NCBI GenBank assembly: GCA_024643365.1
Contig: JAHENC010000019.1
Location: forward strand, 62,001 to 126,000
Reading direction: 5' to 3'
From: Crocinitomicaceae bacterium
Lineage (GTDB): Bacteria > Bacteroidota > Bacteroidia > Flavobacteriales_D > Crocinitomicaceae
Length of the DNA stretch: 64,000 nt
Positions 52,288 to 62,012 of the stretch are shown here, piece after piece; the stretch's first letter is position 1, and each line of letters begins with the position of its first letter. The notes beneath the pieces are model-generated. The model did not search any database, had not been told where the DNA came from, and saw only the letters and a program-made list of their open reading frames with translations. A program made the position numbers and the translations under genes.

Positions 52288-52984
52288 CAAACACATATTT
52301 TTTGATTTAGATCGCACACTTTGGGATTTTGATCGAAATTCTGAGGCGGCTCTTCGTCAAATCATCCATTCGGAAAACCTGATTCCACAGGTAGAATCAT
52401 TCGAACGTTTCCATAAAGCATACGAACGTCAAAATGCACATTTGTGGAAATTGTATGGACGAGGAAAAATAAAGAAGGAGGAGCTTCGTTATGAGCGCTT
52501 TCGTTCAACTTTTCAGAAATTCAAGATTCGAGACGAGTCATTGGTTCGTCGAGTAGGGGATGCCTATGTGGAAATTTCCCCACGTCAAACCGGACTTTTT
52601 CCAAATGCGATTGAAACCTTGAAGGAACTGAAATCGATGGGGTTCACTCTTCATATTATCACGAACGGATTCCAAGAAGTTCAGTTCATAAAGTTAGAAA
52701 ACTGCGGAATGCATTCCTTTTTTGATGTGATTGTATGCTCTGAGTTCATAGGTAAAAACAAACCTGATCCAGCCATTTTTCACTACGCCATGAAAGAGGC
52801 AGGAACTAAGGCTGCGGATTCACTGATGATTGGCGACGATTACAGAATTGATGTGGCAGGTGCACTCCAAGTTGGTATGCACGCCATTCACTTCGATCCA
52901 ATTGGAAAGAATAAATACAATTATGATTGGATGATCACCGACCTGGCTCATTTACCAGAAATGATCATTCGCTTGATGCGTTAA
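52277..52984 (+). CDS. YjjG-like HAD pyrimidine 5'-nucleotidase
   Basis: 235 residues; the start is TTG at 52277, since no ATG is in frame upstream. HAD motifs are FFDLDRTLWDF (motif I), ITNGFQ (motif II), KNKPDPAIF (motif III) and MIGDDYRIDVAGA (motif IV). The layout matches YjjG, which removes phosphate from non-canonical pyrimidine monophosphates. It fits the neighbouring upp in nucleotide salvage. Confidence 0.9.
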   Translation: MYSNKHIFFDLDRTLWDFDRNSEAALRQIIHSENLIPQVESFERFHKAYERQNAHLWKLYGRGKIKKEELRYERFRSTFQKFKIRDESLVRRVGDAYVEISPRQTGLFPNAIETLKELKSMGFTLHIITNGFQEVQFIKLENCGMHSFFDVIVCSEFIGKNKPDPAIFHYAMKEAGTKAADSLMIGDDYRIDVAGALQVGMHAIHFDPIGKNKYNYDWMITDLAHLPEMIIRLMR

Positions 52985-53758
52985 TTAACCGCGGATTTCT
53001 TGTCTAGTACGCTCGTAGAAAACCATTCCAGCGGCAACTCCTACATTCAAAGAAGCAATCTCACCTTTCATTGGAATACGTGCTTTGATATCAGCCATAT
53101 TCAATAAATCGGAAGTAATTCCACTTTCTTCAGAACCCATGATTACAGCAACTGAACCGCGAAGATTCGTTTCGTAAAGAGGAACATTTCCTTTTTCGGT
53201 ACATGCGATGATGCGAAGTCCTGATTGTTGCAGGTAAAACAAGGTATTTTTTAAATCGTTTGTTTTACAAATGGGAATACGGTTCAACGCTCCAGCCGAG
53301 GCTTTCATGGCATCAGAAGTAGCTAACGCTGATCCTTTTGATGGAATCAAAATCGCATGTGCTCCTTGACATTCAGCTGTTCGGGCAATCGCACCGAAAT
53401 TTCGAACGTCGGTGATTCTATCCAATACCACAATAAACGGTTTCTCGTCCTTCTCCAATAATGCATCGACTAATGGTTCAATTTCTTGATAAGAAATCGG
53501 TGGAATCATGGCGATTACACCTTGGTGGTTTCCTTCCGTTAAAGTGTCTAACTTTTGTACAGGAACAAACTGTAAGAAGTAATTTTTTCCTTGAAGTGCG
53601 GATTTTAATTCTTCGAATAATTCTTTATGAAGTCCTTTTTGAATAAGGATTTTATTCAATTCTTTATCCGCGTTCACTGCTTCGATTACGGCGCGAATAC
53701 CAAAAATGATATCCTCACGTTCTTTGCGGTATTTTCTTTCTGTACGTTGTTGTTCCAT
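52985..53758 (-). CDS. rlmB: 23S rRNA (Gm2251) 2'-O-methyltransferase RlmB
   Basis: 257 residues. The SPOUT N-terminal substrate-binding domain (IIFGIRAVIEAV) is followed by the SpoU methyltransferase with the motifs VLDRITDVRNFGAIARTAE, VIMGSEESGI and IPMKGEIASLNVGVAAGM. Its start overlaps the OsmC stop by 1 bp (TAATG), so it is in an operon with it. Confidence 0.95.
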   Translation of the reverse strand: MEQQRTERKYRKEREDIIFGIRAVIEAVNADKELNKILIQKGLHKELFEELKSALQGKNYFLQFVPVQKLDTLTEGNHQGVIAMIPPISYQEIEPLVDALLEKDEKPFIVVLDRITDVRNFGAIARTAECQGAHAILIPSKGSALATSDAMKASAGALNRIPICKTNDLKNTLFYLQQSGLRIIACTEKGNVPLYETNLRGSVAVIMGSEESGITSDLLNMADIKARIPMKGEIASLNVGVAAGMVFYERTRQEIRG

Positions 53759-54159
53759 TAGATAAAATTAAACTCGAGTTCAACATTGCCTTCGAGTGTG
53801 ATTGCAACCGGACAAGCGCGTCCAGCCATGATGACTTTTTTACGGGTAAGTTCATCCCAATTATTGCCATTCAAGTCCATGTTTACTACGACTTTTTCAA
53901 TTCGTCGTGGACCAGAACCCATGTGTTTTTCAACCGTTGCTTCGCACGATTCAAAAGTAATTTCATGGGTTTGACAATAAATCCCCATGATGGTCATCAT
54001 ACATGAGGCTAGGGAAGTAGCAACCAAGTCTGTTGGAGAAAAAGCTTCTCCTTTTCCTTGATTATCAACTGGTGCATCGGTCAAAATCTTTGTGCCTGAT
54101 GCAAGGTGTTCACATGAAGTGCGAAGATTTCCTAAGTACGAAACGCGTGCTGTTGCCAT
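53758..54159 (-). CDS. OsmC/Ohr family peroxiredoxin-like protein
   Basis: 133 residues. The fold shows GEAFSPTDLVATSLASCMMTIM with the first redox Cys, and later AGRACPVAITLEG with the second Cys. OsmC proteins reduce organic hydroperoxides. It has a full promoter with leaderless geometry and probably carries rlmB along. Confidence 0.9.
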   Translation of the reverse strand: MATARVSYLGNLRTSCEHLASGTKILTDAPVDNQGKGEAFSPTDLVATSLASCMMTIMGIYCQTHEITFESCEATVEKHMGSGPRRIEKVVVNMDLNGNNWDELTRKKVIMAGRACPVAITLEGNVELEFNFI

Positions 54160-54163
54160 GGCG

Positions 54164-54195
54164 CAAAGGTACGGATATTATTAGAAAAGAATCAA
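54164..54195 (-). promoter_or_regulatory. Promoter of the OsmC-rlmB unit, leaderless geometry
   Basis: On the minus strand: TTG (54193-54195), 21 bp, TACCTTTG (54164-54171), then four bases (CGCC) and the ATG at 54159. It is the most complete example of the TAnnTTTG-N4-ATG arrangement in this window. Confidence 0.6.
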
Positions 54196-54236
54196 GACCA
54201 AATGATGGAGCTTATTTCCTTTCGCTAAAACACTGT

Positions 54237-57062
54237 TTAGTGTTTTACTTCGATAAATCCGTGCTTCACAATTGGTTCAGATCCTTCAAATTTCGCATCA
54301 ATTCGATAGAAGTAAGTTCCTTCCGAAACGATATCCCCACCTTTCGTTTTTCCGTTCCATCCACCTGCTGGATCGTCATATTCGTAAATGACATTTCCCC
54401 AGCGATTTAAAATGGTACAATGGAATGTTTCTAGGCCGGAGTATTGCACAAAGAAGATGTCGTTACCAACTGTGGAGGAAAGTGAAATCACGTTCGGAGC
54501 AACAATGTCGCAAGGTTTGAATCCAATAGTTGCTGTATCCGTAACGCTATAACATTCATTCGATAAGGTGTAAATGTAATTTCCCGGTTGTGAAACAATC
54601 AATGGTGTTGTAGCATTTGGGATGTTCCATAAACCAAATTGAGTTGGAAGGTAATTCGCTTGTAAGGTCCACACATTATTCAATGTACTATCTTTTGCTG
54701 AATTCACTTGCAATGGTTCCAATGGGAAACTCGTTCCTTTACAAATGTTTGTATCAAGTAATTGTGTGTACAAATAAGGTGGGAATTCAATTACGGCGCT
54801 CAATGTTTGATTACAAGCAACGTCCGTATAGGTAAGTGTGTAAATTCCTGCGTAGTTTGTTGTTAAATGTGGATTGTCAGCTGTTGGATCCGAGATGTGT
54901 AAACAGGTATCCGAAACAGTCCAAACGCCACCTAACGAAGAATTTGTCCCTGTGATGTAATAATTGTAAAAACAAGCCAAGGTATCAACGTCAATACTCG
55001 GTAGTGTATACAGTTGAATGGTTGTACTTGCGGTATGATTACATACGTTGTCTGTATACGTTAATTGATACGTTCCAGATGCCGTTGCCGTAATGCTTGG
55101 ATTGGCAGTCGTGTTGGAAGGACTGAAGTTAAGTGTTCCAATACCAGGAGTCGTGTAGGACCAAGTTCCACCTGCTACATCTGACACTGTTCCACTGACG
55201 TTGTATGTCAGATTACATTGATTGACATTAGAGAAAATACTCGGATTAATTGGTAAGACAACCTCTGCTGTATGAATTTGGTTACAAGTATTATCCGTAA
55301 ACGTAAGGGTGTAGGTTCCTGGTGTGTTTACGGTAACTAATGGATTTAAATTCGTTGGATCATCGAAACTCACTTGATTGGAACTTGCGGTCCATGTTCC
55401 ACCTTGAGACTGTGTATTCGCAACTTGAAGCGTAGGGGAACAGATCAACGTGTCACTCATAATGGAAGCAGCTGTCGAACCGAAAATGGTAAACGTCGTA
55501 TCCGTTGTACATAATCCGGCAGAATCAACGAGAGTCACAGTGTAAGTACCTAAAGGCAATTCAATAGTGAACAAACTATCAACAGCTGGATTTGGCAAGC
55601 CCCACGTTATCGAGGAATAATAGGGTTCGTTCGGGACACTAATGCTTGTTGAAGTATCTGGCGGACAATACGTCAATACTCCTTGTAAATTCACTGGTAC
55701 TGGATTCATCACGATGATCGAATCACTTACATGTTTGTAACAGCCATCCTTACTCACGGTCACCCCGTAAATCTGTGTGGATGAAACGGAACTTGTTTGA
55801 GCCGTGGTGAAATCATCCCATAAATAAGTGTCATACGGTCCATTCGAAACGCTTAAATCAACGTTGCCACATGCGCCAGCACCCAACAGTGCAGCAGAGT
55901 CTAAGTTGTTTACAATCGTATCAATCACAATCACAAATGTTAATGCGGTAACACCTGGAGTAGGAATAGCATCATCTGTTGCTGTAACAGTTACTGTGTA
56001 AGTTCCAATTGTTGCTAATGTTCCAACTGCTTGAAGAATGATGGATCCCGTGTTCCCAGGAATATTCGCAATCTGTGTTAAGGAAGGCAGTCCACCATTG
56101 GTATACGTCATGGTTGTTGTCTGATTGGCCTCTGGAGAAAGAAAGTTAATCGCAAATTGAGCAGTATCACCGGCGGCACAAATTTTGAACGTGTCACATG
56201 AAGCGATTCCTTCTGGGATGGGAGGGATGTTTCCACTGTTGGACGCATCAAAGGCAAAACTTTTGTAATCCAACCAACTGATTCCATCTGGATTTCCTAA
56301 GGCTCCATCGAAATCCACTCCTGGGTGGTCAAAACGCGAAATCAAGAAGTAGGCGACACCATCTCCTTTGTTCGCTCCACAGGTAGCAGGAATCCCGAAG
56401 AATCCATTGACTCCGGATGACGCAGCACCAGTTGTCCATTGCATGTCTTGGTAGCAAAATGCCACGTTTCCTTGGTCAATCACAGGGTCAGAACCGTTGG
56501 TAATGATTAATTGAAAGGTGTTTAATTTATCACCCATCATGGAGTAATATCCTACATCTTCCCAGTTGATGTATACGGCAGTTGGGGTAATTTTATATAC
56601 AACTTGTCCATTTCCATTTCGTGTATCGACATCCGCCCAAAAAGGAGCAACAATCGCATTCCCCGTGGAAGGAAAGGCTGTTGCACTAAAGGTAGAAAGT
56701 GGACCATTGAAGGTAATGTTTCCGTTGTTATTGATGTAAATGGAGTTAAATGTTTGTCCGTACAAATTGAAATTGAAGGGGATTGGAATTAACCCAGTTG
56801 ATCCATCATCATTTGGCTGCATTGCTAAAATATAGCTTGAATCCGGCTCCACGTAACAATCGCACGCATTCGCTTTGTTATTGGATGATGGCTTCACATT
56901 TGGTTTTCCTGAAGGGGTGCCAATCGTATGATTTGGTGCGGTTACTACTTGTCCAAGTTGGCCAGATGCTTTCAGTTTCTGGTATAAGGGTGAATCAGTA
57001 ATGACTTGTGCGAAAAAAGTTTGACTGATTAATAAACTGAAGATAAATAATAGGTTTTTCAT
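54237..57062 (-). CDS. NIDO-like and Ig-repeat CHU_C surface protein
   Basis: 941 residues from the ATG at 57062, where the signal MKNLLFIFSLLISQTFFAQ begins. A NIDO-like domain lies at about 95-290 (YGQTFNSIYINNNGNITFNG in parts, APFWADVDTRNGNGQVVYKIT, FQLIITNG, YFLISRFDHPGVDFD), followed by cadherin- and Ig-like repeats, then a T9SS type B end: FFVQYSGLETFHCTILNRWGN (in parts), VIYEYDDPAGGWNGKTKGG, EGTYFYRID. It is probably a secreted surface protein or adhesin. It converges on the OsmC gene only at a distance of 76 bp. Confidence 0.85.
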   Translation of the reverse strand: MKNLLFIFSLLISQTFFAQVITDSPLYQKLKASGQLGQVVTAPNHTIGTPSGKPNVKPSSNNKANACDCYVEPDSSYILAMQPNDDGSTGLIPIPFNFNLYGQTFNSIYINNNGNITFNGPLSTFSATAFPSTGNAIVAPFWADVDTRNGNGQVVYKITPTAVYINWEDVGYYSMMGDKLNTFQLIITNGSDPVIDQGNVAFCYQDMQWTTGAASSGVNGFFGIPATCGANKGDGVAYFLISRFDHPGVDFDGALGNPDGISWLDYKSFAFDASNSGNIPPIPEGIASCDTFKICAAGDTAQFAINFLSPEANQTTTMTYTNGGLPSLTQIANIPGNTGSIILQAVGTLATIGTYTVTVTATDDAIPTPGVTALTFVIVIDTIVNNLDSAALLGAGACGNVDLSVSNGPYDTYLWDDFTTAQTSSVSSTQIYGVTVSKDGCYKHVSDSIIVMNPVPVNLQGVLTYCPPDTSTSISVPNEPYYSSITWGLPNPAVDSLFTIELPLGTYTVTLVDSAGLCTTDTTFTIFGSTAASIMSDTLICSPTLQVANTQSQGGTWTASSNQVSFDDPTNLNPLVTVNTPGTYTLTFTDNTCNQIHTAEVVLPINPSIFSNVNQCNLTYNVSGTVSDVAGGTWSYTTPGIGTLNFSPSNTTANPSITATASGTYQLTYTDNVCNHTASTTIQLYTLPSIDVDTLACFYNYYITGTNSSLGGVWTVSDTCLHISDPTADNPHLTTNYAGIYTLTYTDVACNQTLSAVIEFPPYLYTQLLDTNICKGTSFPLEPLQVNSAKDSTLNNVWTLQANYLPTQFGLWNIPNATTPLIVSQPGNYIYTLSNECYSVTDTATIGFKPCDIVAPNVISLSSTVGNDIFFVQYSGLETFHCTILNRWGNVIYEYDDPAGGWNGKTKGGDIVSEGTYFYRIDAKFEGSEPIVKHGFIEVKH

Positions 57063-57189
57063 ATGCGTTGTGTAGCTCAATTTAGCAGTGTCTTGACGGA
57101 AAAGTGTCCGAAAAAGTTGCATGGACAATTATGAGTCAATAAGAATGCTAAGTTACGAAATTTCAGGAAAACTAAAATTTGGACCGAAT

Positions 57190-57217
57190 TTGGCATGAGT
57201 GGCATCGTGTACATTTG
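57190..57217 (+). promoter_or_regulatory. Promoter of the BNR-repeat gene
   Basis: TTG (57190-57192), 17 bp, TACATTTG (57210-57217) is a full consensus match. It lies downstream of the ATG at 57195, which supports the start at 57264 instead. Confidence 0.55.
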
Positions 57218-57263
57218 TCGGAATTGTTGTAATTTTAAGCCACAAATTCGATTTAAGTTCCCT

Positions 57264-60200
57264 ATGAAAAAAACGATTCTATTCTTTGGATTGCTGTCCA
57301 CCATTGGCATTTTTGCACAAAAAAAAACAACAACTACGGAAGTTGTTAAACCTCCGTTCGATGCTGGAACAGTAGGCGCTTTGTCGTTCCGCATGGTCGG
57401 TCCAGCCTTAACATCTGGACGTGTGATTGATATCGCAGTGAATCCACTTAACAAGGACATGTGGTACGTTGCTGCGGCATGTGGTGGTGTTTGGTCAACC
57501 AACAATCACGGTATTACTTTTTCTCCTATTTTCGATGGATATGGGTCATACTCCATTGCGTGTGTGGAGTTAGCACCTTCAAATCCAAATACCGTTTGGG
57601 TTGGAACAGGTGAAAATAATAATCAACGATCTGTTGCATATGGTGACGGTGTTTATAAGTCCATGGATGGTGGTAAATCATTTACAAACATGGGATTAAA
57701 GACGTCAGAACACATTGGAAACATTGTCATTCATCCTACCGACGAAAATACTGTTTGGGTTTCCGCTTATGGTCCACTTTGGAGTAGTGGTGGCGAACGT
57801 GGAGTGTACAAAACGACTGATGGAGGAAAAACATGGATAAGAACCTTGTTTGTATCCGATAATACGGGAATTTCAGAAATTGCGATTGACCCTTCGAATC
57901 CAAATATTCTATATGCCTCGGCTCACCAACGCAGACGACATGAATGGACATACATCGGCGGTGGTCCAGAATCTATGGTCTATAAATCTACAGATGGCGG
58001 ATTAACTTGGAGACCAATCAACGCAGGATTACCGAAAGGTGATATGGGACGCGTTGGACTTGCCGTTTCACCAGTTGATCCGAACTATGTCTATGCAATT
58101 GTAGAGGCGCGTTATGGAAAAGCGGGAGTTTACCGTTCAACAAATAAAGGAGAAAATTGGAGCAAACAAAGCGATTTCAATACCAGTGGTAATTACTACC
58201 AAGAGATCATGTGTGATCCTTCCAATAAAAATAAGGTGTTCGCTATGGATACTTACATGCACCATACAGAGGATGGCGGAAAAACGTTTAAACCAACCGG
58301 AGAGACGAATAAACACGTGGATAATCATGCGATTTGGATAGATCCAAGCAATACAGACCATTGGCTTGTAGGTTGCGATGGTGGATTGTACGAAACATAT
58401 ACACATGCAAAAGAATGGAAATACTACGCAAATCTGCCGATTATTCAATTCTACAAAGCAGTTACAGATAATGCGACTCCATTCTACAATATCTATGGTG
58501 GAACTCAAGATAATAATTCCATGGGAGGTCCAGCCGCAACAAACAATGCTGCTGGAATATTGAATTCAGATTGGTTCATTACGAATGGTGGTGATGGATT
58601 CGAATCGGCGACAGATTGGTCTAATCCAAACATTACTTATGCGCAAGCACAATATGGATGGATTGTCCGTTACGATCGTGCTTCAGGTGAAAAAGTTCCG
58701 ATTCAACCAATGTCCGGAAAAGGTGAACCAGCGTATCGTTGGAACTGGGATGCACCCTTGATTGTTTCTTCACATGATGCATCAACCTTGTATTTTGCAG
58801 CCAATAAATTATTCAAGTCTATTAATCGTGGTGATGACTGGCAAACGATTTCTCCCGATTTAACCCAGCAAATTGACCGCAACGAAATCGAAGTGATGGA
58901 CCAAGTTTGGACCATCGATGCGGTGATGAAAAATGCTTCTACAACCATTTACGGTAACATTGTAGCCTTGGATGAATCACCGAAGAAAAAAGGATTGTTG
59001 TACGTTGGTACCGATGATGGATTGATTCAAGTTTCAGAAAATGATGGTCAAACATGGAGTAAATACGCTACATTCCCTGGAGTTCCTGTGAATGCGCGTG
59101 TCAACATGCTTAGTGCTTCGATGCACGACGAAAACATTGTGTTTGCCGTCTTTAATCCACAGCGATCAGGAGATTTTAAACCGTATGTTTTGCGTTCATC
59201 TGACAAAGGAAAAACATGGGTAAATATTACATCCAATCTACCAGTACGTGGAAATACTTACTGTTTGAAACAAGATCATGTCGATCCAAATTTATTGTTT
59301 GTAGGAACGGAATTTGGTGCGTTTTTTACAAATGATGCAGGCTTAAACTGGACAAAATTAGCTGGATTGCCAACGGTTGCAGTGTATGACTTAGATATCC
59401 AAAAACGCGAGAACGATTTAGTAGCCGCAACATTTGGACGTGGGTTCTATGTTTTGGACAACTACACACCTTTGCGTTCGTTGTCGAAAGTTAATTTGGA
59501 CAAGAAAGCACATTTGTTCCCTGTGAAAGATGCACTTTCTTATGTGCCGGCGGATCCACTTGGATTAGATGGAACAGGATTCCAGGGACACAACATGTGG
59601 GCTTCTGAGAATCCATCTTTTGGTGCAGTGTTTACTTTACACTTAAAAGAAGAATACAAAACATTGAAGGATGCTCGTCAGGAAAAAGAACAAGCGTTGG
59701 AGAAAGACAAAAAAGATGTTGCATATCCGTCTTTTGATGAACTGCGTAAAGAACAATTAGAAGAGGCTGCGAAAATTATTTGGATTATTTCAGATGCTTC
59801 AGGAAAAGAGGTTCGCCGCATGTCAGGTAGTCCATCAAAAGGAATATCGCGCACTGTTTGGAACCTTCGTTCGAACGCTACGAATCCAATTGGTTCAGGT
59901 GGTAATGGATTCTTGGTAGCTCCAGGAACCTATTATGTTAGTGTTTCATTGGTCAAAAATGGTGAAGTAGAAGAATTGATCTCAAAAACCGCTTTCGAAG
60001 TGAAGGCCTTGAACAATCAAACATTGGTGGCGAAAAACCCACAAGAATTGTCAGCGTTTAGATCGGAAGTGGCAGAGTTAAATCGCAAGGTTTCTGGTGC
60101 TGGAAGGTTAATGGAAGAAACAAATGATGAAATCGAATTAATCGAAAAAGCATTATTAATGTATCCAAACACAGATATGACGCTTTTAAAAGAAATCAAA

Positions 60201-60506
60201 GAAGTGAAAACAATCATGTACGATTGCAACATCTTAATGAATGGAGATGGTGTTCGTGCCGCTCATGAATTTGAAGTTGCACCAAGTATTCAGTCTCGTT
60301 TGGGAATGGTGGAATACCAACTATACGACAACACAGCTGGAGTAAGTAACACGCATAAAGCAAATAAAGCAATTGTTGAAGCTGAATATGCTGAACTACG
60401 TGTCAAATTGGATGAGGTCATCAAACGTGTGAAAGTACTTCAAGCGAAGTTGGACGCTGTAGCGATCCCTTACACAAAATCAAAAGAAAACTGGAAGGAG
60501 GATTAA
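57264..60506 (+). CDS. Secreted sortilin/BNR beta-propeller protein
   Basis: 1080 residues from the ATG at 57264 (signal KKTILFFGLLSTIGIFAQ). A start at 57195 is excluded by the promoter position. The protein shows repeated BNR/Asp-box motifs such as GVYKSMDGGKSFT, GVYKTTDGGKTWI, MVYKSTDGGLTW, GVYRSTNKGENW, and VLRSSDKGKTW, forming two propellers (VPS10-like) up to about residue 760. A helical C-terminal region follows (ELNRKVSGAGRLMEE). It matches a common Bacteroidota glycosyl-hydrolase-like BNR family; the activity is unproven. Confidence 0.85.
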   Translation: MKKTILFFGLLSTIGIFAQKKTTTTEVVKPPFDAGTVGALSFRMVGPALTSGRVIDIAVNPLNKDMWYVAAACGGVWSTNNHGITFSPIFDGYGSYSIACVELAPSNPNTVWVGTGENNNQRSVAYGDGVYKSMDGGKSFTNMGLKTSEHIGNIVIHPTDENTVWVSAYGPLWSSGGERGVYKTTDGGKTWIRTLFVSDNTGISEIAIDPSNPNILYASAHQRRRHEWTYIGGGPESMVYKSTDGGLTWRPINAGLPKGDMGRVGLAVSPVDPNYVYAIVEARYGKAGVYRSTNKGENWSKQSDFNTSGNYYQEIMCDPSNKNKVFAMDTYMHHTEDGGKTFKPTGETNKHVDNHAIWIDPSNTDHWLVGCDGGLYETYTHAKEWKYYANLPIIQFYKAVTDNATPFYNIYGGTQDNNSMGGPAATNNAAGILNSDWFITNGGDGFESATDWSNPNITYAQAQYGWIVRYDRASGEKVPIQPMSGKGEPAYRWNWDAPLIVSSHDASTLYFAANKLFKSINRGDDWQTISPDLTQQIDRNEIEVMDQVWTIDAVMKNASTTIYGNIVALDESPKKKGLLYVGTDDGLIQVSENDGQTWSKYATFPGVPVNARVNMLSASMHDENIVFAVFNPQRSGDFKPYVLRSSDKGKTWVNITSNLPVRGNTYCLKQDHVDPNLLFVGTEFGAFFTNDAGLNWTKLAGLPTVAVYDLDIQKRENDLVAATFGRGFYVLDNYTPLRSLSKVNLDKKAHLFPVKDALSYVPADPLGLDGTGFQGHNMWASENPSFGAVFTLHLKEEYKTLKDARQEKEQALEKDKKDVAYPSFDELRKEQLEEAAKIIWIISDASGKEVRRMSGSPSKGISRTVWNLRSNATNPIGSGGNGFLVAPGTYYVSVSLVKNGEVEELISKTAFEVKALNNQTLVAKNPQELSAFRSEVAELNRKVSGAGRLMEETNDEIELIEKALLMYPNTDMTLLKEIKEVKTIMYDCNILMNGDGVRAAHEFEVAPSIQSRLGMVEYQLYDNTAGVSNTHKANKAIVEAEYAELRVKLDEVIKRVKVLQAKLDAVAIPYTKSKENWKED

Positions 60507-60527
60507 TTCTCTGAAAGTTTAGCACAT

Positions 60528-60561
60528 AAAAAAGCCCCGACGATATCGTCGGGGCTTTTTT
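60528..60561. terminator. Perfect 34-bp palindromic bidirectional terminator
   Basis: AAAAAAGCCCCGACGAT (60528-60544) and its exact complement (60545-60561) form a 17 bp stem with no loop on paper. A/T tracts on both sides fit termination in both directions: of the BNR gene and of fabI. Confidence 0.9.
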
Positions 60562-60578
60562 TATGTTTTCGAATTTGA

Positions 60579-61391
60579 TTATTCACCAAATTTTTCAATC
60601 ACTTGTTGTGTAACTCCAGTATTTGAGAATCCTCCATCGTGGAATAAATTCTGCATGGTAACGTATCTTGTTAAGTCTGAGAACATCGTTACACAGTAGT
60701 CAGCACATGCTACTGCAGATGCATTTCCTAGTGGTGACATTTGTTCAGAGAAGTTAATGAACTCTTTGAATCCTTTGATTCCTTGTCCAGCCGTTGTAAC
60801 CGTTGGAGATTGAGAAATCGTATTTACACGTACTTTTTTCGCGATTCCATAGTGGTATCCGAATGAACGAGCGATGGACTCTAGCAAAGATTTCGCATCC
60901 GCCATGTCGTTATAGTCAGGGAAAATACGTTGTGCAGCGATGTAAGAAAGAGCAATCACCGATCCCCATTCATTCATAGCGTCATGTTTGTAAAGTGTTG
61001 CTAAGGTCTTGTGTAAAGAGATAGCAGAAACATCCATCGATTGATTGTAGTAATTGTAATCATTTTCCGTGTAATGTTTTCCTTTACGAACGTTCGGAGA
61101 CATTCCAATTGAATGTAAAACGAAATCAATTTTACCACCAAGAATTTCTTGAGCTTGTGTTACAAGGTTTGTTAAATCCTCAATACTTGTTGCATCTGCG
61201 GGAATCACTTGACTTCCAGTTTCAGCTGCTAATGCATTGATTTCACCCATTCGCATTGCGATTGGAGCGTTAGTCAACACGAACGTTGCTCCTTCTTCGT
61301 GTGCTCTTTGAGCGACCTTCCATGCGATGGATTGGTCGTTCAATGCACCAAAAATAATTCCTCGTTTTCCTTTTAGTAAGTTATTTGCCAT
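60579..61391 (-). CDS. fabI: Enoyl-[acyl-carrier-protein] reductase FabI
   Basis: 270 residues, an SDR fold. The start is LLKGKRGIIFGALNDQSIAWKVA (in parts), the nucleotide-binding motif; then DFVLHSIGMSP and the FabI-type active site region LSYIAAQRIFPDYNDMADAK, with Tyr and Lys visible. It reduces the trans-2-enoyl-ACP double bond with NAD(P)H in fatty-acid synthesis. The end SNTGVTQQVIEKFGE lacks obvious extras. A -7 box sits upstream. Confidence 0.95.
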   Translation of the reverse strand: MANNLLKGKRGIIFGALNDQSIAWKVAQRAHEEGATFVLTNAPIAMRMGEINALAAETGSQVIPADATSIEDLTNLVTQAQEILGGKIDFVLHSIGMSPNVRKGKHYTENDYNYYNQSMDVSAISLHKTLATLYKHDAMNEWGSVIALSYIAAQRIFPDYNDMADAKSLLESIARSFGYHYGIAKKVRVNTISQSPTVTTAGQGIKGFKEFINFSEQMSPLGNASAVACADYCVTMFSDLTRYVTMQNLFHDGGFSNTGVTQQVIEKFGE

Positions 61392-61408
61392 GTATCTTCA
61401 ATTTTAAA

Positions 61409-61416
61409 CAAAAGTA
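61409..61416 (-). promoter_or_regulatory. -7 box of fabI
   Basis: TACTTTTG on the minus strand, 17 nt before the ATG. No TTG at -33 is seen. Confidence 0.4.
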
Positions 61417-61423
61417 ATCAATC

Positions 61424-61963
61424 TTATTTTTCCAGCACCGATTTTAATTTTTTGAGTCCACCATCTAGGTCTTTGCCTATCATTTCATCAAAGTTCAAAA
61501 GGTAAGTAAGTGCGTTCCATGGGTAAGGAGAGTTTCCTTCGAATCCCCAAATAACACGTGTGTTTTTCTCATTGATGCTACTTGTTTCAAAGTAAGCGTC
61601 GTCTTCATTTTCAAAGGGAACCTTAAAGCGTAAGTGCATATCGATTCGCTCTCCTGGTGTTAATTTGACGATTTCCATGGAACCTGTTCCAACATTTTCA
61701 TCTTTACTTTCCCATGCGGATACAAATCCAATCGTTCCATCTATGCCGGTATATGTTTTTTTCATTTTGGGGTCTTGTCTCGCCCAAACACTGAATTGAT
61801 CTTGGTTTTTTAGGAATTTGAGGTAGTTGTAAACGCTATCCTTTGGTAGTGAAATCTCCACACTTCGTTCTAATTTGAATTTTTTCGGAGCGAAAACACC
61901 AATGATTAACACTGCTGCGATTATCATTAAAATCAAGAAAATTATACGTTTAATCCATTTCAT
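61424..61963 (-). CDS. SRPBCC (polyketide cyclase-like) membrane-anchored protein
   Basis: 179 residues. An N-terminal anchor (IIFLILMIIAAVLIIGVF) is followed by an SRPBCC START-like domain: ERSVEISLPKDSVYNYLKFL, FSVWARQDPKMKKTYTG, TRVIWGFEGN. Such domains bind hydrophobic ligands. It lies 49 bp downstream of the DUF3817 gene in the same direction. Function unknown. Confidence 0.82.
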   Translation of the reverse strand: MKWIKRIIFLILMIIAAVLIIGVFAPKKFKLERSVEISLPKDSVYNYLKFLKNQDQFSVWARQDPKMKKTYTGIDGTIGFVSAWESKDENVGTGSMEIVKLTPGERIDMHLRFKVPFENEDDAYFETSSINEKNTRVIWGFEGNSPYPWNALTYLLNFDEMIGKDLDGGLKKLKSVLEK

Positions 61964-62012
61964 AATCCATTCGTTTTGAAGTGCTTTACGCAGTTAAGGA
62001 GGAAAAGTTCAC

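Noticed and set aside
57195-57263. Upstream start of the BNR-repeat gene at 57195
   Set aside because: A full promoter (57190-57217) overlaps it, and the signal peptide begins at 57264.
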